A program made the translations under genes and the position numbers. Positions 52,578-59,437 of a DNA stretch of 64,000 bases are shown in pieces; position 1 is the stretch's first letter, and the number at the start of each line of letters is the position of its first letter. Source of the stretch: Ohtaekwangia kribbensis (GTDB taxonomy: Bacteria; Bacteroidota; Bacteroidia; Cytophagales; Cyclobacteriaceae); NCBI RefSeq assembly GCF_042676245.1, contig NZ_JBHTKA010000014.1:62001-126000 (forward strand), read 5' to 3'. The notes under the pieces are model-generated. The model ran no database searches. It was not told the DNA's origin and saw only the letters and a program-made list of their open reading frames with translations.

Positions 52578-53327
52578 TCACCATTCCGCGGCAGGGTCTA
52601 TCTTAAATACTTCAGACATTTCATCGAGTAGTGGCTGAAGATGTTCGGTGTGTTGTCCGAGGCGGCCTCCGGTTATGGGAGTGATGGTATGCCAGTCGGG
52701 GAGGTGTAAACTGGTTTGCTTGATTATATCTTCTGTTTTTTCGATCCACTTTTCTCGTAATACTTTCTCACCTGCAAATATACCTTCGGCAATCAGTTCT
52801 GTTTCGTAAGGAGATTCTTCAAATATACCGAGGGCATACGGTAACGCGAAGTCAAGCGACTGCTGTAGCCTGTTTATACTTTCAGTAGTGGCTGATCCGA
52901 GTTTTTTGATAAATGTATTCGCGTGTAGTGTATGGTATCTCAGTTCGCCTTTAATCTTGCGGGCAAGTTCTGCCAGGGGTTGAAAGGATGATTCGGCTAA
53001 CATATCGAATCGAAGTGCCTGCGCGGTATCAAACAAAAAATGTCGAATGAGACTGAAGTCATATTCACCATTTGGTAATTCTACCAATATGCAATTATGA
53101 AACTGATTGGCGTTGCGCATGAATGCTACCGTATCGGGAGCCTGCTCGCCTAAATCATGCAATATCTGGTATAGCGCATAGCTTTGTCCTATTTTATCCT
53201 GTGCCATAGAAGAGAAAGCTATATCTTCTTCCAGCAATGGTCCGAAGCCTGTCCACTCGGAGTTACGGTGGCCGAGGATGAGTTGGTCATCGGCTATTTT
53301 ATAGAGAAGTTCTTTCAGGGATTGCAT
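52578..53327 (-). CDS. paaC: Phenylacetyl-CoA epoxidase subunit PaaC
   Basis: 249 residues from the ATG at 53327. The ferritin-like helical fold of PaaC is plain: LLYKIADDQLILGHRNSEW, LEEDIAFSSMAQDKIGQSYA, ANQFHNCILVELPNGEYDFS, and ELRYHTLHANTFIKKLG. It is the structural partner of the catalytic PaaA in the enzyme that turns phenylacetyl-CoA into its ring epoxide. Upstream codons in this frame run into paaB's sequence and are not coding. The gene is 29 bases behind paaB. No paaD or paaE follows; the next gene is the converging AraC regulator. Confidence 0.93.
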   Translation of the reverse strand: MQSLKELLYKIADDQLILGHRNSEWTGFGPLLEEDIAFSSMAQDKIGQSYALYQILHDLGEQAPDTVAFMRNANQFHNCILVELPNGEYDFSLIRHFLFDTAQALRFDMLAESSFQPLAELARKIKGELRYHTLHANTFIKKLGSATTESINRLQQSLDFALPYALGIFEESPYETELIAEGIFAGEKVLREKWIEKTEDIIKQTSLHLPDWHTITPITGGRLGQHTEHLQPLLDEMSEVFKIDPAAEW

Positions 53328-53356
53328 TTTTGTTAGAAGTAAGAAGTTTATACTTT

Positions 53357-53965
53357 TCAGGAGGAGCGTTCGAGGAAGGATTTGAGTTTGTCTCCGCCTT
53401 TGTAGTCGGTAGCATCGCGGAATTTTTTCTCGGGGAGTGTGCTCCAGAGGTCTTTTTCTTCGAGTGTTGTAAGTCGTATTGCGTTGGTGCGGATGGCCCA
53501 TACATTGTAAACAGTTTTATCCGTGCCGAATTTTTGCCGTGCGGTATACATGGCTTCCTGGGGTGTTGAAGCTTCTACCGTTCCGGCATGCAGATGTTGC
53601 TTGCCGCGTTTCAGCAGGTGGTATATTTCGTATGATGTTTTTACCTCGTTCGTTGCCAGCGGTGCTTCTATCAGGCTATATACCGATTGATCTCCTTCGG
53701 TAGTGGGCGAAGTATATACATCGCGTGTGTCGACTACATATAGCGAGGTGCAGGTAAATCTGCGGGTAAAAGCTTCTTTGGCCAGCACGTATGCCAGCTC
53801 CAGGTCGGGCGCATGTACAATGCCTTCGTGCTGAAAAGGTTTTCCGTCTTTCGGTTGTACAAAAACTTCAAAGGTGCCGAACTGATCGAGCGCGGCTTTC
53901 GGTGCAATACTTTTTCCGGTTACGTCCGGCTGCAAGCGATTTACCCTGGGGTCAAGCGACTTCAC
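53357..53965 (-). CDS. paaB: Phenylacetyl-CoA epoxidase subunit PaaB, with two PaaB-like repeats
   Basis: 202 residues, about twice the length of the well-studied PaaB (about 95). It contains two PaaB-like units: residues about 28-85 (FGTFEVFVQPKDGKPFQHEG, LAKEAFTRRFTCTSLYVVD) and about 110-165 (YEIYHLLKRGKQHLHAGTVE, ARQKFGTDKTVYNVWAIRT). PaaB bridges PaaA-PaaC units in the epoxidase complex. The start is GTG at 53965. A small gene on the other strand separates it from paaA by 415 bases, but orientation and content leave no doubt that the cluster is one unit. Confidence 0.9.
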   Translation of the reverse strand: MKSLDPRVNRLQPDVTGKSIAPKAALDQFGTFEVFVQPKDGKPFQHEGIVHAPDLELAYVLAKEAFTRRFTCTSLYVVDTRDVYTSPTTEGDQSVYSLIEAPLATNEVKTSYEIYHLLKRGKQHLHAGTVEASTPQEAMYTARQKFGTDKTVYNVWAIRTNAIRLTTLEEKDLWSTLPEKKFRDATDYKGGDKLKSFLERSS

Positions 53966-54138
53966 TATATGTATAGGTTTATTTGATTATATGTTTCTGC
54001 GTTGCTACCTGCAATCCCTGCTTTTCAGCGTCTAACTAATTTATAGCCCGTTTTTCAATGTCTTTTACCTTTCTGCTTTTCACTTCTTTTATAAAAACTT
54101 ATTCTTGCTTAATATCGTTTTACAATTCCACCATTATT

Positions 54139-54384
54139 ATGAAATACCTGGATCTTCTCATGGCGCTAGACCTACTGTCGAGGTATTACCCGCGATACCA
54201 TTCGAACGAGTTGATTCTTTTAGCTGAAGACATCTGGAAATGGATTAACAATGAATTACCGGAAGACAGCAGTGCGCTGATTTATTTGAAGAGCATCTAT
54301 AATTCGCCCACCGAAGCATTGACTGCAGTGTGGAAGGAGATTCTACTGATCACCGGATCGTTCACGGCTTTCCGAAGGAATTAG
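54139..54384 (+). CDS. Small helical protein inside the paa cluster, opposite strand
   Basis: 81 residues from the ATG at 54139 (MKYLDLLMALDLLSRYYPRY), mostly helical and acidic in the middle (LAEDIWKWINNELPEDSSAL). No family recognised. It lies between paaA and paaB but on the opposite strand. Its TAG stop (54382-54384) overlaps the TAA of paaA (54381-54383 on the minus strand) within the four bases TTAG. The codon pattern and clean start support a real gene, but it could be a chance frame in a gap. Confidence 0.45.
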   Translation: MKYLDLLMALDLLSRYYPRYHSNELILLAEDIWKWINNELPEDSSALIYLKSIYNSPTEALTAVWKEILLITGSFTAFRRN

Positions 54385-55364
54385 GCAAGCGGTGTAACGT
54401 AAGCTGTTTTAGACGAACGTAGTGCTTCACGTACCCATCGGCCTCGCTCTTCCGCAATCCTTCTTACTTCCAGTCGTTCCTTGTTGCAAGGACCATCACC
54501 ATTAATCACGCGCATGAATTCTTCCCAGTCAGGTTCGGTATAGTCCCATCTTCCGGTCTCCGGATTTTTCTTCAGCTTCTCATCGGGAATGGTGAAGCCT
54601 AACTCTAAAATTTTCGGTACATACATATCGAGAAACTGATTTCGGGTATCATCGTTGGACGCCATCTTTACTTTCCATTTCATCAATACTTGCGTATGCG
54701 TTGATATTTTATCAGCCGGGCCGAAGAAGTGCATCATCGGAGTCCACCACCGGTTAATTGCTTCCTGAAACATTTCGCGTTGTCTAGCCGTGCCGGTTGC
54801 GAGGTATATAACACAATGGTGTCCGTACTTCAGGTGAAAAGATTCTTCAGCACAAATTCGTTCGAGCGCGCGACAATACGGACCGTAACTTCCTTTGGCG
54901 TTGGCGAGTTGATTAACGATCGCACCTGCATCTACCAACCATGATATAAAACATGCATCGGCCCAGGTATAGGCCGGGTAATTAAAAATGTTAGAGTATT
55001 TTGATTTGCCAGTGATGAGATCATCGATCATTGCTTCGCGTGATTTGCCCAACGTTTCTGCAGCACTATATAATAATTGTGCGTGGCCAACTTCATCCTG
55101 CACTTTTGCAATGAGCGCTAATTTTCGTTTGAATCCCGGGGCGCGGGTTATCCAGGTACCTTCAGGTAGCGCACCGATTATTTCACTATGCGCATGCTGC
55201 TCGATCATGCGGATGAGTTGCTTGCGATAGAGTTGAGGCATCCAGTCAACAGGTTCTATCTTTTCCCCGCGATCAATGCGTGCTTCGAACGCTGCAAGTT
55301 TCTCTGGATCTTCCTGCAGGCTTTCGGTCTGAATGCCTTCGAATGTATTACCACCTCCGTACAT
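54381..55364 (-). CDS. paaA: Phenylacetyl-CoA epoxidase catalytic subunit PaaA
   Basis: 327 residues. The di-iron centre is visible in DEVGHAQ (KVQDEVGHAQLLYSAAETLG) and AEESFHLKYGHH, with another Glu in the region EQHAHSEIIG. It oxidises phenylacetyl-CoA to the 1,2-epoxide, the first ring step of the aerobic phenylacetate pathway. The N-terminus MYGGGNTFEG is typical. Its start codon is the edge of a degenerate repeat, and a TetR gene lies 113 bases upstream on the same strand. Confidence 0.95.
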   Translation of the reverse strand: MYGGGNTFEGIQTESLQEDPEKLAAFEARIDRGEKIEPVDWMPQLYRKQLIRMIEQHAHSEIIGALPEGTWITRAPGFKRKLALIAKVQDEVGHAQLLYSAAETLGKSREAMIDDLITGKSKYSNIFNYPAYTWADACFISWLVDAGAIVNQLANAKGSYGPYCRALERICAEESFHLKYGHHCVIYLATGTARQREMFQEAINRWWTPMMHFFGPADKISTHTQVLMKWKVKMASNDDTRNQFLDMYVPKILELGFTIPDEKLKKNPETGRWDYTEPDWEEFMRVINGDGPCNKERLEVRRIAEERGRWVREALRSSKTAYVTPLA

Positions 55365-55445
55365 ATCGTTATCGTTAATCGTGAACCGAAAAACCGCTTA
55401 TAGCAGTAGCTAATCGCGGTTAACCACGAACGAGTTACGAATTAA
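55361..55445. repeat. Degenerate GTTATCGTTAATCG repeat upstream of paaA
   Basis: ATATCGTTATCGTTAATCG at the left, then GAACCGAAAAACCG, and at the right CTAATCGCGGTTAACC, CGAACGAGTTACG. The same words recur at 26189 and 29832. It fills the space between paaA's start codon and the operator-like site at 55457. Confidence 0.45.
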
Positions 55446-55456
55446 AAATGGTAATA

Positions 55457-55470
55457 CAAACGATTGTTAG
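55457..55470. promoter_or_regulatory. PaaR-like operator upstream of paaA
   Basis: CAAACGATTGTTAG matches CNAACGNNCGTTNG, the consensus I recall for the TetR-type PaaR regulator of phenylacetate genes, at all fixed positions but one. It lies between paaA and the end of the TetR gene. A near-identical copy stands upstream of the TetR gene itself. Confidence 0.55.
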
Positions 55471-55477
55471 TTGAAAA

Positions 55478-56071
55478 TCAGGCGTTTTTCTTCAAGCCGT
55501 TCACGAGCATGTCGGCCAGTTGGAGGCCGAGCTGAAGCGGATCGATGGCTGATCCTGGATCATACCACATCGGCATCCAGTTCAGGGAAGAGAAGAGTGT
55601 CATTACCGCGAGTTTTTTATCGATTGAGTCTTTAAACTCACCAGACTTTACGCCTTGCTCGATAATACTTTTAAAGCGGTTGATATAGTTGATGCGCATC
55701 AGCAGAAAGTCGCGCAGGTATGGCTGACTTAAGTGCCGGTGTTCATTCATAAATACTGCAGACGCCGTAAGATCTTTCGCCATCACCTGGATGTGGCCGA
55801 TAATACCGTTGCGGAGTTTTTCGCTGGCTGTTACATTCTTACTCTCAACTTCTGCCAGCGACTTCTGAAATTCGGCAGCCATATCAAAACACAAGCTGCG
55901 AAGTATTTCCTCTTTTGATTTGATGTGTGAATACAAACTGGCAGCTTCGATGCCCAGTAAATGGGCAAGATCGCGCATCGAAGCAGCAGCATAGCCTTTC
56001 TCTTTAAAAAGTTCGGCTGCTTTTCTGATTACTTGTTCTTTCCTCGATAAGTTTGAAATAGCTTCACTCAT
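55478..56071 (-). CDS. TetR-family regulator of the paa cluster (PaaR-like)
   Basis: 197 residues from the ATG at 56071 (an upstream TTG is possible). The N-terminal helix-turn-helix reads RKAAELFKEKGYAAASMRDL then AHLLGIEAASLYSHIKSKEE, standard for TetR. The ligand domain (about 60-197) is all helical: MNEHRHLSQPYLRDFLLMR, FKSIIEQGVKSGEFKDSIDK. Members next to paa genes bind phenylacetyl-CoA and release DNA. Candidate operators lie both behind it (55457) and in front of it (56184), which suggests it represses itself and paaABC. Confidence 0.88.
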   Translation of the reverse strand: MSEAISNLSRKEQVIRKAAELFKEKGYAAASMRDLAHLLGIEAASLYSHIKSKEEILRSLCFDMAAEFQKSLAEVESKNVTASEKLRNGIIGHIQVMAKDLTASAVFMNEHRHLSQPYLRDFLLMRINYINRFKSIIEQGVKSGEFKDSIDKKLAVMTLFSSLNWMPMWYDPGSAIDPLQLGLQLADMLVNGLKKNA

Positions 56072-56183
56072 AAGTTCAATCGACAATTACCTTAAAGTTA
56101 CGGAATAATCAATTCCCCTTAAAAGTAGTAACTAGAAATTATGCAGTGAAAGGAAGTAAAGAAAAATTAGAAAGTAATTTCAA

Positions 56184-56197
56184 GTAACGACTGTTAG
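56184..56197. promoter_or_regulatory. Second PaaR-like operator, upstream of the TetR gene
   Basis: GTAACGACTGTTAG shares AACGAYTGTTAGTT with the site at 55457 (13 of 14 bases including two flanking bases). It is 113 bases before the TetR start codon on the minus strand. Confidence 0.5.
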
Positions 56198-56206
56198 TTA
56201 TATATA

Positions 56207-56235
56207 CGTCCGAATGTAAGGTATACATTCGGACG
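56207..56235 (-). terminator. Hairpin terminator of the ECF-barrel operon
   Basis: CGTCCGAATGTA (56207-56218) and TACATTCGGACG (56224-56235) pair perfectly over 12 bases around a 5-base loop, 12 bases behind the stop of the barrel gene. A T/A-rich stretch follows on the minus strand. Confidence 0.75.
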
Positions 56236-56247
56236 AATAATTACTTC

Positions 56248-57237
56248 TTAAAAAATCACACCAAAGCTAAAGGCATTGAGCTTGGGACCTTTACCTGCTT
56301 CAAAGAGTTCGTTTATATCATAGTTGAAGAAGAGATCGGTAGAACGATACCCAATTTGCAGACGTGCTCCGTAGCGGAAGTTGTTCAGGTAAAAACTATC
56401 TCTGTCTTTCTCTTTTTCACGGCCATCATCTTTATATACCAGCTTGGAGTGACTTGCTATTCTATAGCCGATATAGGGACCGATACCTATACGAAACGAT
56501 TCGCCATCATTCTCCCACACGCGTGACTTGCGGCTGTTATCACCAAAGTCAATTACCGGTATAAGCGATGCGGTTACATACGATGCGGTTAATTTACTTT
56601 TGATGAAGTCAACATCGCGTGTGTCTTGTACGAACTGTACACCATCATCAGTTTTCTGAATGAGAATGTTGTCTTCCTGGAACTTGAAATTATACCAGCT
56701 TACACCAAGACCCCACTCCAGGAAAAACTTTCTGCCTAATCTTGATCGTTGTATAGAAGACATACCTACATACCAGGAGCCCCATGGTCTTACAGCATAG
56801 TTTGCATTGCTGGATGGGAAGTCGCCATCCTGCAGGTAATTGTTAGTACCCAGATCAAAGTTGAACGATTGCCATGTGCGCCCCCAGTGTCTGCCGTGGT
56901 GCATGTGCCAGTCGTCATTATTGTCGTCATCATCATCATTGTCATCGTTTCTGTCATTGCCTTCGCGCGTCCAGTAAACTTCTTCGCTGTCTCCTTCTTT
57001 ACGCGTAGAGTCCTGTGCCAGTGCTGTAGTATCGTTGTTCTCTAACTTGGTAAGTATATTTTTGAAGAGCTCGTTATAGTTATAGTTCTTCAATACTTCC
57101 AGGTCTTTACGATCCTGTATAGTAAATATTACGCGACTCGTTTTTGCCAGTTCAACAATTACGGTATCCCGCTTCTCCTGTGCTATAGCGGTTATACTTA
57201 GTAAAGCAACCGCTGTTATTATCAATACCTTTTTCAT
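56248..57237 (-). CDS. Outer-membrane beta-barrel protein with an Asp/His-rich linker
   Basis: 329 residues with a signal peptide (MKKVLIITAVALLSITAIA). The N-terminal 90 residues are mixed (TVIVELAKTSRVIFTIQDRK). A striking low-complexity stretch follows at about 94-117: six Asp in a row flanked by Asn, then HMHHGRHWGRTW. The rest is an eight-strand type barrel: SSNANYAVRPWGSWYVG, FLEWGLGVSWYNFKF, RIGIGPYIGYRIASH, GARLQIGYRSTDLFF. The Asp/His stretch could bind divalent cations on the cell surface. It is the third gene of an operon with an ECF sigma and an anti-sigma-like protein, 6 bases behind the latter. Confidence 0.75.
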   Translation of the reverse strand: MKKVLIITAVALLSITAIAQEKRDTVIVELAKTSRVIFTIQDRKDLEVLKNYNYNELFKNILTKLENNDTTALAQDSTRKEGDSEEVYWTREGNDRNDDNDDDDDNNDDWHMHHGRHWGRTWQSFNFDLGTNNYLQDGDFPSSNANYAVRPWGSWYVGMSSIQRSRLGRKFFLEWGLGVSWYNFKFQEDNILIQKTDDGVQFVQDTRDVDFIKSKLTASYVTASLIPVIDFGDNSRKSRVWENDGESFRIGIGPYIGYRIASHSKLVYKDDGREKEKDRDSFYLNNFRYGARLQIGYRSTDLFFNYDINELFEAGKGPKLNAFSFGVIF

Positions 57238-57243
57238 ACCTGA

Positions 57244-58020
57244 TTACTTGTTTTGTCCACGTTTTTCATTTTTAAAATTCAGCGCGAGAATTTCATTTTT
57301 CTTCTGCCTCAGTTCGCCAACCGGATCCTGGTTGTTTTTCAGATCCTGTGCTTTCTTCAGCAGCTTTTTAAACGTAGATGGTTTTTGTTCTTCATCGGTT
57401 GCTTCCGATGAAAGATTTTTATTCAGGTAATTATCAGTTTCGTCTGCACTGAACACAAGTGTTATACTTTGTTGTGTAGCCACTACGCGTTCGTGCTGAG
57501 TTACTGCTACCGCTGGTGTTTCTTCTATAGCTATAGCAGGAACTTCTTCTGCCGGAGGCATAGTAGTTTCAGCAACCAGTTGTGGTTGTGTTGTTGCATC
57601 ATCAAACGGTTGACTTTCTATAGCTTGTTGAGGTTCCTTTTTATACTTGTCAATAGCTTTCGTTTCTGTTTTTCGAACAGACTGCGTTGCAGGTTCAGTA
57701 TATATAGCGGTATCTGTTTTTTGTGCTGAGTCAGCAGCAGGCGTACGCTCCGTATTTTTTTGTGGTATACTTTGCTTGGGTTGTTGCTTGTCTGTATTCA
57801 CCAACTGTTGTGATGGCGCAGTGGTATTGTGAAGCACAGACCAAAGTATATATCCGGCCACTACCAGCAACAGCAGCGAGGCTGCTACCTTCCACACGAT
57901 ACCGCGGGTATTATTTTTTTTGTCAAGGCCGGCCTCAATTTTATCCCACGCACTTGCCGGAGCAGGTCTTGAAAAACTTTCCAGTTTATCGCGAAACAAT
58001 TTGTCAGGTTGCTGATTCAT
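57244..58020 (-). CDS. Single-span anti-sigma-like membrane protein
   Basis: 258 residues. The cytoplasmic N-terminus (LFRDKLESFSRPAPASAWDK IEAGL region) has the ...W.KIE.. pattern of Bacteroidota anti-sigma heads. A single span lies at about 45-62 (VAASLLLLVVAGYILWSV). The long periplasmic part is low complexity, rich in Gln, Thr, Glu and Lys, with VLHNTTAPSQQ and later a helical end (TFKKLLKKAQDLKN). Its start overlaps the sigma gene by 17 bases, which strongly suggests it controls that sigma factor. The repertoire of exported partners is unknown. Confidence 0.75.
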   Translation of the reverse strand: MNQQPDKLFRDKLESFSRPAPASAWDKIEAGLDKKNNTRGIVWKVAASLLLLVVAGYILWSVLHNTTAPSQQLVNTDKQQPKQSIPQKNTERTPAADSAQKTDTAIYTEPATQSVRKTETKAIDKYKKEPQQAIESQPFDDATTQPQLVAETTMPPAEEVPAIAIEETPAVAVTQHERVVATQQSITLVFSADETDNYLNKNLSSEATDEEQKPSTFKKLLKKAQDLKNNQDPVGELRQKKNEILALNFKNEKRGQNK

Positions 58021-58591
58021 CGTTACTGATTTTTTGATTGGACACCCAATCGTGTTCTACTAATTTTTTCTGAAGATATACCCGTGCTCTGCTTAGCTGC
58101 GATTTTGATGTGTTTTCGCTAATGCCTAGTTGCTCGGCTATTTCTTTATGCGAGTATCCATCGATCGCATACATATTGAACACGATGCGATAGCCTGCGG
58201 GTAATTCCTGAATGATGTTGAGGAGATCTTCGGTTTCGAGGTGATCGCTGAGGCGATCGTAGTCTGGTTCGCGGTCGGCTTGTTCCAGTTCGGTTTCCAG
58301 ATACATAGACCGGTTTCTGCGCAGGTGGGTAAGCGATTCGTTTACGATTATTTTTCTGATCCACCCCTCAAAACTTCCCTCGTTCTTAAACTGATCGATC
58401 TTATCGAATATCTTCATGAAAGCAGTAACCAGAACATCTTCCGCTTCCATCGGATCTTTTACATACCGGTAGCATAGTCCATACATTTTGGACGAATAAG
58501 TTTCATAAAGGCGTTTCTGAGCGCTCTTATCGCGCTTTAAACACCCTTGTATCAACTCATCTTCGTTTGCCCGGTAAATCTTTAATCGCAT
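58004..58591 (-). CDS. ECF-type RNA polymerase sigma factor
   Basis: 195 residues. Region 2 reads LIQGCLKRDKSAQKRLYETY, MYGLCYRYVKDPMEAEDVL and FEGWIRKIIVNESLTHLRRN. Region 4 reads LPAGYRIVFNMYAIDGYSHKEIA then QLGISENTSKSQLSRARVYL. It heads a three-gene operon with the anti-sigma-like protein and the barrel. Start at the ATG. No matching promoters were found by eye in the window. Confidence 0.93.
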   Translation of the reverse strand: MRLKIYRANEDELIQGCLKRDKSAQKRLYETYSSKMYGLCYRYVKDPMEAEDVLVTAFMKIFDKIDQFKNEGSFEGWIRKIIVNESLTHLRRNRSMYLETELEQADREPDYDRLSDHLETEDLLNIIQELPAGYRIVFNMYAIDGYSHKEIAEQLGISENTSKSQLSRARVYLQKKLVEHDWVSNQKISNDESAT

Positions 58592-58675
58592 TTAAATGAT
58601 TCTGGCACTAAGATGCGTATACGAACCGGGAGGTTGCGTGGGCTAAAAAATATTTATTGAAAAAGAAAAGCGTGG

Positions 58676-59110
58676 TCAGTACGCTGCGAGATAATCTACC
58701 GTAAGGGTGATCCAGGAAGATTTCCGTGGATTTACATTCACGCAATTGATGCAGCCATTGCTGTCGTACAGATTGGCGAAGAGGCCTTTGTCCTCTTTTA
58801 CAAAGACAGAATACTTTCCGGGTGGCAGTTTTACTTTAAAAGAACCATCAGACTCGCTCATTACTTTTGCAACAAGGGCAGTTTGTATCACTGTAAAGAA
58901 TCCGTCTTGTTGCGTGGCATCGCTCAGGTTGGCGGCATTGTAAATATAAATTTCACGTACGATGCCCTGTTGCGGATTTCGGGTTTTATCAGGTCCGGGC
59001 ATTTGATCGCCACTTACCCAAAATACCTGCCCTTGAAGAATGCCCGGTTTTTGAGCCGCTGCATTTTCGAGTAAACTTATCAATGCTATAAACAGGAGAA
59101 GTTTTCTCAT
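58676..59110 (-). CDS. Small exported protein with a carboxypeptidase-regulatory-like domain
   Basis: 144 residues with a signal peptide ending AAAQ. The mature protein is one beta-sandwich of the Cna-B/carboxypeptidase-regulatory kind: GILQGQVFWVSGDQMPG at the start, MSESDGSFKVKLPPGKYSVF (the diagnostic strand) and YDSNGCINCVNVNPRKSSW with a Cys-x-x-Cys. The last motif could form a disulfide. No partner barrel or hydrolase is fused. Function unknown; an adhesive or scaffolding role is possible. Confidence 0.7.
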   Translation of the reverse strand: MRKLLLFIALISLLENAAAQKPGILQGQVFWVSGDQMPGPDKTRNPQQGIVREIYIYNAANLSDATQQDGFFTVIQTALVAKVMSESDGSFKVKLPPGKYSVFVKEDKGLFANLYDSNGCINCVNVNPRKSSWITLTVDYLAAY

Positions 59111-59437
59111 ACATCTAATTTACTAAATTCAATAGAAACCTGCCGTATTTACTATATATACTTTTAGCTGGTGTAACAAGTAAAAAAACGGTATGTATCT
59201 ATAAATCTTGCAAACAAATATAAATTCCGATCAGAGATTAGACGATCTGGAAGATTATATAGACCAGTACTACTAACAGGAAGATGATCATGGGTTTGGG
59301 GGATTGGGGATTTAAACGTTTTTAATTCAGAATCGTTACGGCCGGCACAGCTCGAAATTGAGGCAGTTTCTGCAACAAAGCGATTATACCAGGAGCAAGG
59401 ATGTGGCGTCTCCTCACTCCCGGTAAATATATAGTTA
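59111..59437. other. Gene-poor interval with one possible micro-gene
   Basis: 327 bases. It holds the promoter of the minus-strand gene to the left and the end of the PspC gene to the right. Apart from the possible 17-codon frame at 59238-59291, I found no hairpin with a T tract and no supported frame. Confidence 0.5.
59238..59291 (-). CDS. Possible 17-residue hydrophobic micro-protein
   Basis: ATG to TAA, 17 codons: MIIFLLVVLVYIIFQIV. All residues but one are hydrophobic or aromatic, so the product would be a bare transmembrane helix. It stands alone in a 327-base gap behind the PspC operon. There is no clear Shine-Dalgarno site. It may be a chance frame; bare-helix peptides of this size are known as regulators of membrane proteins or as type I toxins, but nothing here shows which. 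Confidence 0.3.
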   Translation of the reverse strand: MIIFLLVVLVYIIFQIV

